A stretch of DNA of 64,000 nt, from contig JAQGEQ010000091.1 in NCBI GenBank assembly GCA_034620365.1, positions 558,001 through 622,000 on the forward strand, given 5' to 3'. Positions 52,101 through 60,900 of this stretch are shown piece after piece. Under the pieces are notes generated by a model that saw only the letters and a list, made by a program, of their open reading frames with translations, was not told the origin of the DNA and did no database searches. Each line of letters opens with the position of its first letter. Positions within the stretch are counted from its first letter, which is position 1. The position numbers and the translations under genes were made by a program. Origin of the DNA: Pegea sp. RAD2-039 (taxonomy: Eukaryota > Chordata > Thaliacea > Salpida > Salpidae).

Positions 52101-53213
52101 TTTTTTAAGCCAATATCCTTCCAGCATCCGGCATCTTAATAATGTAAGAAAAGGAAGATTTAAACTTCTTTCATCTTGCTTTCTATAAAGTAATGTTGGA
52201 GATATAGGAAGATCAGGTGCTGCATGTAATCGACAAAAAACAAAAGGTTTGATAAGAAGTCGTCTTTTAAGTGACTTTCTATGCTTAAACATTTCATCTT
52301 GATGACAACGCTCAATATAACATCCATTTGTAGCAGACGCAATATAAATCATTAAATCAACATTAGGAATACACCCAAAATCACATAAGTAGCAATTAGC
52401 AGCGACCACATGGACAAAAAAGCAGGATACTTCATGTCTGTGATATTCTTTCAGAAGCTTATCTAATGCTAATAGCTCTGGCACACCAACAACTCCATCA
52501 CTAATAATAACTACATTTAAATTTGAGTTGGACTTTGAGTGTTTGAAGTTAGAAATTCCAGTTTTTAATAATTCTACCAAAATATCTTGTTGCTTACAAG
52601 ATAGTGGGCTAATTATGCTATTAGTGAATGTATTTTTTATATTATAAATAAACTCTTTTACTGAATTGATTAAACTTTCAATACAGCTTTCTTTTAATAA
52701 ACAGCAATGAACTATAAATTTATGTTGTACATGTCTTCCTTGCATATCAATATTTTTAAATGAAGTAGCATGCCATTGAGCAAAGATAGAAACATAAATG
52801 TCAGGTTGAAAGAAATTAATGTTAGCTTCTGGAATTGTAAAGTCATCTAATAAAGATTTTAAACAAATTTTAAGGTTTTCCAATAAACTTTCTAACACTG
52901 CACATGGTTGGATAGAATCTATCCTTAACACTGAGGCAGAAAGATCTAAACCAAAAACAAAGCGATAAGTAGATGAAAAGAAAAAAACTTCTGTTTGACT
53001 ATTTAGATGGCAAACTGGAAGATCTTTTCCATCAATTGATGAAGATTGTGGAACTGTTCCTAGTATTTGTATTCCCTTGTATGATTTATTAATTAAAAAT
53101 GAACTGTAATAGTTATTTAAATACCATTCAATTCTGTCTTTTCTACTGATCCAATGGTCATTTTGTAAGACAGCATATAACTGCTTAACTTCTAGACAGT
53201 CAGACATAACCAA
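43116..53213 (-). CDS. SZT2: SZT2, KICSTOR complex subunit (single exon)
   Basis: A single frame of 3365 codons with no intron encodes a protein close in length to human SZT2 (about 3400 residues). From family knowledge SZT2 is the scaffold of KICSTOR (with KPTN, ITFG2 and KICS2). It holds GATOR1 on the lysosome and so restrains mTORC1 when amino acids or glucose are low. The N-terminus is recognisable: residues 80-95 (STYRFVFGLDLS) parallel the human YRFVIELDLS stretch. Residues 231-305 form a VWA-like segment with VVIISDGVVGVPELL and CDFGCIPNVDLMIYIASAT, the counterparts of IVITDGVTSVPD and CSFGHVPNVELMKFIAMAT. Much of the middle is Ser/Asp/Glu-rich and poorly conserved, as in other SZT2 proteins. 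The ATG at 53213 begins two residues before a second candidate ATG; either gives a full N-terminus. All neighbouring genes have introns, so the intronless state is notable. Confidence 0.9.
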   Translation of the reverse strand: MVMSDCLEVKQLYAVLQNDHWISRKDRIEWYLNNYYSSFLINKSYKGIQILGTVPQSSSIDGKDLPVCHLNSQTEVFFFSSTYRFVFGLDLSASVLRIDSIQPCAVLESLLENLKICLKSLLDDFTIPEANINFFQPDIYVSIFAQWHATSFKNIDMQGRHVQHKFIVHCCLLKESCIESLINSVKEFIYNIKNTFTNSIISPLSCKQQDILVELLKTGISNFKHSKSNSNLNVVIISDGVVGVPELLALDKLLKEYHRHEVSCFFVHVVAANCYLCDFGCIPNVDLMIYIASATNGCYIERCHQDEMFKHRKSLKRRLLIKPFVFCRLHAAPDLPISPTLLYRKQDERSLNLPFLTLLRCRMLEGYWLKKISIEDQFLVAVLKRLWWGNFTSIEYKVTTSWPLEKSATSCKIEVFVIGTYEFLHDVYKGFQNTWTTTRKLVFKSFLQFTKDLVKSEHMLYYLLTSMNNPDQYIVSEPLQQGQALFYITPVKDNAVAAGLTKQVNHHFLSFWKVVLNLDLSSIHQWFHVHSVEVILQPDISTMTGYYTAKPQYSRVSCDMGYNALIAMLRSYSDFILSYNSIYIKFIYDSKDVKDQNSLEQPISFIVLRLVECHPLTVIKVAFLLGLSVEKRAEILSDLRKNIENMSSTSHSVTTIKRVRHPSCKSNKNTVTDKNSTDLDCLGVLLQRPINEVLVRYLCSPNNLLTLNYLNDSERKLLDLLNTDNARLSDKSCFYMHHKRCVWSIKDLDYAKTLVELLVRIRHAEGYHIAFSSAGIQNMVCELSNIHQNKNEFESGDNCICKYGSHHIQYIVFPPEVKDIDSSYCAKDSDDDDSDVKFSKKPIENLLAVEICVDPQETVIHEKNMKYPTESCCCKNIKTQHYRSLNMRQMADNIFAYDTICLSSVQTLETLNSMCAEEEKVFTLPASCKLPVFNQGLKSNVVAVPEISISMYSDDRIIEDQDEVDNLSNIVHYPTVFNFEALLRNCSRVKLLLSLLEQTASSKSEPNELIFEHFHSQIFKEMDSEIKLSEHESENITDIIFSKVCFSCEAKQKRSPHSSLDISWKCYLKSICDMQMFILFIPSTYQDHLTFNEEFTSCSHRDTDTTVTDPLKQNSPKENESMLEAWHGLRFKRRISTKKLSTSSNISSKSNDSKEEMFLNKQRTLSVFLFECSLKKFVRVFLQSDCAFVKQNVEWYETVEDYRVSSSNVLDGNFESSLIQSTGCFDDDNDFSGLYDGDLDNEDVFSSQNKDSLVHKNFCYYIRDLYYRSFVSIVFTAVKSSGAISVSNDDVHIATDYFMDEYVDEVDITNFLLFNCPETLYFKASQLQQKSLSQSMKVEDSSIDSHFTVQEEETLLLEKDSFDASDQRINSSQQSTFKMIQPHFVKSKQICKSLESNRDNTEINIHSQSAFVSFDKALEADKTELETSTECDKTSVENKEEDTPEKPIPKKIPAQSLPNTEKLNTLIQQCLFVNDWKNLPDFSVSKIRSRNPSSASESCVSKYFDNVLHLYCSPVPSISNLFYAATNHTTALRENDSMLISNLDSDPECDFGTNEDSVHNLELFSSVQAHTHSSKQNIAANSDYESTKNGAYNDAIPLFLSIFCTVRDRKSGNHGIVPVSTMPTNLRTVLNSFERHCDKIDLSALQITLDFIWIYLPDPSDNNSPPATCLSHIDKTRKTVEWLVRDEYISALSKCDPLSEDSLGRITEHVRSVKSNNCHVVKVPLTFIYGADKSRLLFAKEFDKLRVPDYKLRKEKTSYYWKFDCSFFPINPLSSVNSSEDLSTVDRLIKFSNQSKSSQNLSFKTLNVNSLSVPEIEADILNEASNSDFKSSRTNKSSSTSNIQLPILLKGKSKMINENQEDHFRFCSSPWNPDSNHTSNQSSIRKTHFTKPKDTSVSVPVTPTDLQVANISQNMFNFEPNLATRKFPSNFMLGQVVSNDALLSPLSADSSRQLSCTSWMESGYDAGGESDFDDCPYSVSCCKYWNPDMTRFKDLLAIMRVKDDECILYLHTRASSNNSKGFGLESKRVFPLIKSNIRRARRSVNQILLLKELNETRICHPLLVEESPEEVWARHKKDIKVQSSSIADSGDCFEDKISLAASLLFLPGHFACSCRLKHVIDLHHKLTDAHHNTNVSVAMTTVRAHLKSFSVENQKDMFVFVIEDQSVCYCKILVNFRLHDGRRSSVLFAENEDTEVEALPTAPKPVNKCQMLIYWYGVHELNEANLNYIEGLRLSIQRKMEDVVLEYLMLMLSRNPMFKISPADINLIQPRKSDIYGKFAKLNPPNDKVAFSLPVNLVSSSLYSDFVFYLHQNMFQFLIAPRYTDSSSKNGQFLSYSELRKSNSDDITLASKIYLYIAFTEKGKADQGIACISSDVLLNHKHCETSASRNLNFLDDVGLLIKSTFAKKIDVSELEDNKSKSDICYPIARFCIWRQDNMQTESLIYKLEQALHHSMCDLINEKFLCMPLKDFTMSSSKTLAMRNLVSELEDPSLKCTATKVFLEKNEITESYLSAYYHTYFPNWLLHAYDRLRSPSVAINSMQCTNLSIIPSIVGCIREELEKFVPDANVLCYQSIDGKIWSNFSSSTSQSNDYIVIALGRHNKFSQGLHSTRITSFQKFAPHDPSIQRDCSPSPHDLQVKEYISRRNAIIVKFSLTKISLLMYNLANDKSKKLIQSLKHQIHFKETRYRLLQNLTFQKLGLFKANLPMSKLLDLNNQPYGLRSLIDDKPKIRENPKLRNSVDEVFFGEQLPSTVESMVITKEMDQLKVVGEQALSVCRKRRHLVDDSWTINRFACSGSCCVSPSFTYPRKSFAVVFSYARLIYTVTCPVLTSKTLEPIAKSSSDHSTRPSRFLSKKYSGGEKIGKVDENQQARCNFHLDALLFMKKGLFETYNKVWKDFKLINLVSSSNKDNDEASNSSDHEPVYFYRVVSDSILILTIDLKESKCVAKLYVIENVKTTDSRTLRHNIDFILCCCGLAKSTRFQSLCFDLHINFLCYQLQHKIPTDLLGNNFINLISLSVEYYSRFVDTTERLQCTEVIHTQRKSRIKSSVIFDFLIEHANRFGFKSIPGRETSEAILLSLKPLDEKVHLKDCPYSIHSKYDIQIIVSKSKKDDIDDKLSLLIYVIFTESKNNLSNANEEGISSLQLMKQIQSEINVSHAFATGLEFSEIRRNSLDDSDELDCQSGKGFIRNCEMYRTRCTISKLLVGLEIECQRSILYTCMYNLAKERSNLQNTQVKNDLKIILEISRVSSASDYEPDIDSLLSEIKFDRDRFLKRFIKFSYCYVINENLSKRVCVFPQSKRQFIDVMIVIGVNVANVITSVKVVLPLCESVVCDVKECDSISKNLLEQILNEFFNLALLQRLI

Positions 53214-54590
53214 TAGACATAAGTAAACAACTTTCAGTCAACAGATTATGTATGATAAACAAAAATATCTATAACAACAAAATTTACAAACATTTCAATC
53301 AAACTCTTGCAAAATATCACTAAAAATTATGAAACCAAAATAATTAATTAAATAATAGACAAATATTATTTAAAAATAATCTATACAGGTTTATATGACG
53401 TATAAACTGATTACTGGTAATAAAAAAAAGTTTTTAAAACTTTACAGAGCATGCATTAATATTCATACTTAAGCATGATACCTATGCTATTCATTCAACT
53501 ATATTGATCATTAAATATAGAAAAATTAAGTTTATAGTAATAAGAAACTATAAAATAGAAAGGATATTGAATCTAATAAGCAAATAGTGTTAATTAGATA
53601 AAAGATCAAATAAAATAATGTAATAAAAAGTTTGGATTATAATCTTAAAACAAAATCTTTTATTTATTACTTCATCTTAATGAACTTCATTAAACAAAAA
53701 CTTTGATATAATCTCCTGAATTCTATTATGTTAAGAAATAGAAAACATTTCATTTAAATCATTAAATTTTAAGAAAATAAAAAATAGCTAATAAAAGTAA
53801 ACATCAAATATATATGAGTAGGACACCAAATAAAAATGGTATTTTAAAAACAATAGTTTCAAAATTTATTAATTATATTTTTAAAATCAGATGCATATTT
53901 TTAATATTTTACCATAAAATAATATAAACTAAATTTCTTTAACTGTTTGTACTCATTAACTGATAGTAAATCAAGTATTAATTAAATTAACTAATTAATA
54001 ATATAATTAATAATATTAAAAGTTAATTAAATTAACCACTTAAACTAAAAACAATTTACAAAAAAATAAAACAAATTTTATTCTTAAAAATCGTACAATA
54101 ATTAACATATAAAACTAATAAATAAAGATGAGCAATAATGTAGAACATATATTCAGAAACTTACATCTAGTCATATCATTTTATGTTTAATCTAAAAAAC
54201 AAATAGAAAACCCACAATAATAACAAACTATCACAAAAAGCACCAAAAGCATTACATAAAAATTGAAAAAAAAGTTTATAAGACATTGTACATTTTCAAC
54301 AATAAATAGTAAATCATTCTAATATTGTAAATAACTAAATAAATAATCTTTAACCTGTTAAATTATCATTTGCATCATATTTTATTGACATTAAATTGAA
54401 ATTATGAATTTATAAAAATAAGGTAAATAGCTAAATTCATTTTGATCTATGGTATAATATATTAAAAATGTACTAAACAAAGATATGTTATTATTATCAT
54501 CATTACAAGTTTTAATTCATTAAACATTATTCAAAGTTTCCAAATTTAAGGTTAAAAAACATTTTTTTAAGATTAGAAAAATTGGTTGTA
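53214..54590. other. A+T-rich upstream region of SZT2
   Basis: This extremely A+T-rich 1.4 kb presumably includes the SZT2 promoter and 5' UTR, but no specific element stands out. TTAATTAAATTAAC occurs twice, at 53978-53991 and 54023-54036, separated by an A/T palindromic stretch. No gene was seen. Confidence 0.45.
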
Positions 54591-54599
54591 GACAAATGT

Positions 54600-55023
54600 T
54601 TTTTTTTAATTTAGACAATGTTGTTGCATTCGAAATACTGTAAGAAGAAGAAAGTGGTCCGCCTCGGCCGCGAACGACCATGGGTATAAATGTGCTGTAG
54701 GGGCAGAAATTATGAAGATCCATTGTTGCAGCATGCAGCAGGATTCCACTCTCCATACCAGCCAGGTTATGCAGCGAAACAGACAGACTGATACAGCCAT
54801 TGGGCACAGCGACAAACTGCCAACGGGGATCCAACTCCGGCTTTGAATTCGTAGTTTTGCATCTCCTAGAGGTGTTATCATTTTAACAGACTCACAAGTC
54901 CCTTTTACTTGGGTTTTCATATGAACTTTTCCTCGTTAATAATATGTTTCCATCAGAGATCGAACCGAAAAGCACTCGCTTGGTAGGCAGGTATGGTAAC
55001 TGCTTCGCCATACAGATGGAACA
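54600..55023 (-). mobile_element. tRNA-derived SINE candidate
   Basis: Read on the minus strand, the unit starts near 55020 with a tRNA-like head. An A-box-like TGGCGAAGCAG is followed 33 bases later by a B-box GGTTCGATCTC, and CCATC...GATGG at the ends of the head can pair as a degenerate acceptor stem. Next comes a body of about 300 bases, far richer in G+C than its flanks (including GTTCGCGGCCGAGGCGGACC), and then an A-rich 3' end (TTAAATT followed by an A run, near 54605). This order of Pol III head, body and A-rich tail is that of a SINE. Two overlapping open frames inside it reflect its composition and are not treated as genes. A clear target-site duplication was not seen, and no second copy lies in this window. 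Confidence 0.6.
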
Positions 55024-55029
55024 CTATAT

Positions 55030-56440
55030 TAGCTAATGAAAAATTTTTGCATGTCCTTTTTTTTTCTAAGTAGTAATTAGAATCACTTATAAATAAAAAT
55101 ACTTAATTAGCAGCTGTTTTATATAGAAATATAAAACTTTGAGGTTCTTGATTTTCTATTGTGTCTAGTATTCTTTAATTACTCATATAAATGTATCATG
55201 CATTAATTTTTTACACGCTAGTATATTATATGCAGGTTTTTTAGACTGATCTTAAAACTGAATTATCAAAGTTTTTGTAATAATTTAATAATCGGATTAC
55301 TACATTCGTATCTAAGTAAGTTCTTATTAGTTCAAAAAGCATACAGATAATTACATAGAGACCACCTAATATTTTGATCTTAGTTTAAATGTATAACTTC
55401 TTGTTTAGTTTACATGGTATAACTCTAAGAACATTTTGGTATACGCTTGGTTCCACGTAATACTATGATCATCTGTGAAAACCATTCGATTTATAAATTA
55501 AATGTGAAAAAAAAACATTTCATTACGTAGATTATTTTCTTTATAATAAATTAAACCTCATGTAATCAAACCCACTGATATTAAAGGTTGATGACACCTG
55601 AATAAATTTACAAGCCCTTCAAAAATAACACTAAGAGTTTATTCTATGATCAGTGACAGAAGAAAGGAGAAAGTAATTTAACAGTAAATAAATATAAAAG
55701 TTACAAGAACTAACCTATTCTAAGATTTTCATCAAATTAGAATTATAAAAATTCATTTTAGCAAACTTAAATCAATAACTTATAAACTTTTATGATCCTG
55801 TTTTCTGGACAGTAACAACGGTGTAAAAGTTCGCTTTAACGCTGCTGTTTTCACAATTGAATATTACATAGTACAAATAAAAGACACAATTGCCGAGCAA
55901 AAAGTTATTACAAGTTTTGAAACTATAAAGAGCTGTGTTATAAGCTTAGAGAGGTGAAGTTCTCGCCTTTGTTTAAAAGTGAAAAAGGCAATCGAAGAAG
56001 ACTGGCCTTACTCTTGATACTAAAAAGTATTTTTTGTTATCAATGGAAAGTATATGTTTACTCAAGTACTTAGCATTTGTGTTGATCAGTTGGTACATCA
56101 CTTACTTGATAAAAGCTATTTTAGTAGACTTAAAAAAGCAAAGAAGTTTTTTGCTACAAATTCTTTTCTTTTTTTGAAGTTGGGTGAAGAAAGTTAATTT
56201 TGTTATTAGTTTATTTGATTAATATTGTAATGACAATTTTTTTGCTCAAACTTTTATAAAATCTTTTTATTGGATTTTAAGATCTACTTAATTACTGCTT
56301 AATTAAGTTCAAAAACTTGATTTGAGCTTCAGATAAGTTCAATATCGATTCGGTTTCACTGAAAATAAACTTATTTAAGTAGAATTCTTTACAAAATTTC
56401 TTTTTTTCTTTGTAAAGATACTATAATGTTAACTTGTAAT
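55030..56440. other. Intergenic A+T-rich spacer
   Basis: No gene or repeat was recognised between the SINE candidate and the next plus-strand gene. A promoter for that gene is expected at its right end but cannot be singled out. Confidence 0.5.
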
Positions 56441-56471
56441 ATTTTATTTTAAGTCAGAAACAAATAAAAAC

Positions 56472-57905
56472 ATGCGAGATAGTAATAACAGAAACCATCG
56501 CTTTTCTCACGAACATCTTGATCCTGATTTTACTGAGCAAAAACATATTGACATGGCCTTAGAAAGGGCTGAAAATGATATGACACCTACAAAGAAGGTT
56601 CCTGATAAAGTTTGGTTAAAAGTGTCAAAGTATGAAGTTAAAAGTGACAAAAGTAAAGTTTTTGAGGAAGAAAAAAAGAATTGGATATTTTCAAACTCAA
56701 TATTAACTGAGTTTAGACGAGAAAGGCGTCTTTATGGAAGCAATCGCCTTGAAAAGGGAAATGTTTTAAAAGTAAAACCTTTAATTACATCTCAATCTCT
56801 TGATAGATCGCGAGCTAATGAAGAGGTTTCTTTTTTACGTGATGTAGCGATACAAAATAGCAATTTTGCGCATGTGAAAAGAGCTCTTACTAACCAAGTC
56901 TCTTCAGCCAATCGTAAACGCAACATTTCAACATCCTTACAAAGATCTAATAAAATTTTGGATTGTAAAATTGCTACAATTGGTTTTTATGATTTGGGAA
57001 AATCAAAGACAATCAGAACAGCGAAAACATTCGAAAAAAGTTCCTCTCGTCGCAAAACCGCTTTGGCCTCATCAAGATCCAACCTGTGCAGACACGAATC
57101 AATACAGTCAGCTCCTCTTTGTAAGATTCGTCTTTCATCTTCTTCTCTTCCTCGTACTCAACCACAGATATTTAATGATTCATCTCTATCACCTTCAAGT
57201 ACAAGATGCGAGCTAAGCATTCGACTTCCTCATGTTGATGTTTATGAAAAAATAGCAAGGTATTTATCTTTCTTATTTGACTCTTTAAAAAATATGAATC
57301 AATTTATAAATATTTGATTCAGAAACTTATATTTTGATCCTTAATTAAGATTAGCATTGGAGCAAAATATTTAAGTTATAGAGTTAAATAAATCAATCAA
57401 AATTGAAAATATTTTATAGTAACTTTGAAAAGTTTGTAGAATCTACTTTTTAGTAGCTATTCAAACTTTGTTCAATAATTGTTCAAGTTGATACAAATCA
57501 AAGTTGTTACAAAAATATTACTAAATACATAAGCCAACAAAAGTTCGAAATTTAAATTTGATTTTTTAAGTAGATTTATAGACATTCTTAAATAATCAAA
57601 AATATTTGAGATAATCAAACAATAAAACCTGATAGTGACTATAAACTTTAAGAAATCCACAGATAGTTCAATATTTGATTTGTCATTTAGCTTGCTTACT
57701 TTGATGTAGTAAACTCAATTTTATTGTTTAAAGAAAAATAAATCAAACTTGTTTTAAATAAACCTATTTTTTGTGCTACAGCTCCAAAATAAATGAAAAA
57801 GATGTCAAGACACGTCCAAATATCACTGAATTTAAACGTCAAATGGTTTTCAGTAAATGTGATTTTCAAAACACAATTGCTCCAAACAGAGTAACTTCAC
57901 ATTAA
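56472..57905 (+). CDS. Basic serine-rich protein of unknown function
   Basis: Two exons, 56472-57259 and 57782-57905, joined at a phase-2 GT-AG intron of 522 nt, encode 303 residues. The first exon reads on past its donor to a stop at 57317, but translation beyond 57259 turns into A+T-driven Phe/Leu/Asn, and the second exon restores charged sequence (KINEKDVKTRPNITEFKRQ). The protein has an N-terminal acidic/His part, a Trp-containing segment (KVWLKVSKYEVKSD, then KKNWIFSNSILTEFRRERR), and a long Ser/Arg/Lys-rich central region typical of disordered, phosphorylated proteins. There is no signal peptide, membrane segment or recognised domain. The ATG follows several A-rich bases after in-frame stops. 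Confidence 0.6.
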
Positions 57906-57909
57906 TAAC

Positions 57910-60900
57910 TTATATTTATCTGTTTAAAATACTTACGAGCCAGAGTTACTATGTTTTTCCATGATAAAAAAGACAATTCAACCTTTAAACTTTTTAGAGT
58001 TATACTTTTTCAGAACTCTATATAAGGAAGGTTAAAACTTTAAACCATCAAGCTTATTTTTATAAAATCTAAATTCATCGATATTGTGAGCGTTCATAAA
58101 CGATATGAAAGTATAATGCTTTCATTGATTTTTCTTCCATTTTAAGATTTTGTTTCACTTTCTTATAAAAATATAACATTTTTCTGAGTTAAATATAACA
58201 AGTACTTTGAATATAAGTATCTCACAAATTTGTGAAAATCTTTTGAAAGAAAGTAATGAGTTTTTATCGATAAGTTTTTTTAGTAAGACTGAAAAATCCT
58301 TTAATAGCTGTTTAAATGTAAGTTAATATTGATAAAAGTGTCATCAAATAACAACACAAGAGAAATGAAGGTGTGTTATTCGGTTTTATTGTTTAAACAT
58401 TTCAATTCTTGAAACATAGCCGTATGAAAATTTAAGAAATATAAAGTAGTTGTTATTTTGTTGTGTTTTCATTTATGAATTGATATCATGAATGTTTTCT
58501 ATGGCATAAGCAAATTGAAATTATAAACATTGAAAGACTACAAAGACATATGAAGTTTTGATATCTTCTTTTAAGTTAGTTTCTGCATTTTCAATTCAAT
58601 AAAAATGTTTGCTTTAGTTGTAAAGATTACTTTCAGCATTAAAAAACATTAAACTTAGTTGGTTTTATTATGAAATGAGCTTAAAAGTAAATCAAATGTC
58701 AGATTTAAGCATAACCATCTACTTTCTAATATACTCTAAGTTCTAAGCAAAAACGTAATGCCTTTCTTGAAAACTAAAAACTTAATTCTTATCAAAATAT
58801 ATAATAATGGAAATTACTCTGTTTTGACAGTCTTAAATTGTTTCAATCGCTATTGTGGTTTTTATATATTCTTTTTTGAATATTTTTAGTTGGTATTGGA
58901 AAATTTGTTGTTTTAAAAACTTTAACAACTTACCTGAGCATTAATACTTTATTTTTGTTTTTATAGTAGATTCATATAAAGAAGTCATTCAAATAATTTT
59001 TATTGAATATATGTCCATCGGTTACATTCATAATTTCTGCATACCATTCAATTATGCAAAAATACTAATTCTTTTTATTTTTATTGAACTCGTGGCTGTG
59101 AGTGACAAATTCTATAGTGAAAAGGCATTGTAGATATCAGATTGCATTGATCTAGTAAAGGTATATAAACACAACAAAATCTGACTTTGAATTTCAAGTT
59201 AAAAAGATCAACACAAATAATTTCAGCTCAAAATTTCCCAAGGTAGCCATGATTCAGTTTGAAACAATAGATCGGTTGGGTTGAAGTGCAGATGATAGGA
59301 CACGAGGCTCATTTGACCTGCCATAAATCTGATGTTTTAAAATTGTAAAATCCTAAAACACAAAATATTGATAGAAGTGAAAATTTGAAAAATCAGGGAA
59401 GAAAAAAAAACTTGTTGAGAGAGGTCTTGTTGATGCGACAAAATATTCAGTGAGCTAAAATCTGAGATTAAACTAAAATAGAATTTCGATAAAAGTAACT
59501 TCGAAGCCTTACTTTGGCTTCCACAAAAGGTTGAAGTACCTACATAAGACAACTCTTAAGCACTTAACACAATTTCCAGGTTACACCCAAGCTATTTGTT
59601 TCAACAGTTGATTGTCGATTTATAGTGAAGAAATATACATGTTTCGCTGAGATTGTCGTGTTTTTCTAACAACTTTTTCTCCACCACATCTTACTTCAAA
59701 ATCTTAAGTTTCTGATTAGTTAAAAATTTGTTTATTTAAAAGCTTGCTTCCTTTGCCGAGTTCAATTCACAAGTAACTTTTCTCCCTTTTTCAAACTATT
59801 TTTATGGTTCAACAACTTTTAAAATGATTAAAATGGAAAGTACTGGGAGTATTTAACGCATAGGTAATTGTCATTCCAAGAAAATTATTCAAGCGCTGTA
59901 TGGTGTATTCAAGCTGTATATCAGAAGATTATTTTACCGCTTACGTATATGTGTTGTCAAATTATTATGGTGCCTTCCACAATACTCGTTTAGTCTGTCG
60001 TCGTTGTGTACCCTTGTTGTTAGCTCCCTTTTACAATTGAATAAAGCTCTCTTAAAGAGACCATTACATTTGGTAAATTGTTTGCTAATTTTTTCTAACC
60101 TACAAATACTGGCTTTAGACAAAACTTTATAACAATTTTGGTTTTGTAATATTTCTTTAAATATAAAAATAGTTTATCAGATGTAGACTGGTTACAGTAT
60201 CTTTTCACAAATTGTAATAAAAATAATTTCTATAGAGTTTTATTGTAGTATAAATTGCACACAAAACAAGTAAAACGAACACTAAACAAAAATGCTTTAT
60301 ACTATCCAAAAAATACTTTGAAAATAAGTGTTTGTGAAAGTCTCATTATAATAACATTTAAGCAGGCAGCAAAATAGTTTTCTTTTATACAACAAAAACC
60401 TACCGCACATGTTGACCATTTTATCATAGTAATGAATAATGTTTTATATACACTATCGTTACTTCTAACTAAATACTCATACAAATGATGTAGCATCAGT
60501 TTAAGGTGATGTGTGACATTAATTTTGTTCGCTGTCGAAGCGGTAGCCACTGTTTATGATAGAGTATGCAAAGACTAGTTAAGTTGCTTATAAGTTGGTG
60601 TCAACATTAATTTCTTATTTCAATCAATAGTGATTCAAACTATGTTGAGCAAAAATAAAAGCTTTTCTAACTTACTATTAACTCTAAACTGAGACGTTTT
60701 TTCTTTAATTTCTGAAATAATATCATAAAATTGTTTAAGACATTTACTGTGGCTTAAACATCACACTGTTATGAAAATTAATGGACTAATATAATCGGTG
60801 TTAAAAACATGAAGAAAAACCTTGAATGCTTGAGTACAATTCTTCTGATTCTATTTACTACTAAAATCACATCTTTTAACTTGAGATTTGAAAATACAGT

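Noticed and set aside
44935-52342. Many short frames on both strands inside SZT2
   Set aside because: They are shadows of the long SZT2 frame and have no independent support.
54520-54920. Two overlapping 104-codon minus-strand frames
   Set aside because: They fall in the GC-richer SINE candidate, overlap each other in different frames and end in its A-rich tail. The open frames follow from composition.
54955-55022. Functional tRNA gene
   Set aside because: A- and B-box-like sequences are present, but the D, anticodon and T stems have mismatches and a SINE body follows directly.
59337-60550. Three minus-strand frames of 62-82 codons
   Set aside because: They have no homology, one starts with GTG rather than ATG, and they do not join into a phase-consistent gene.
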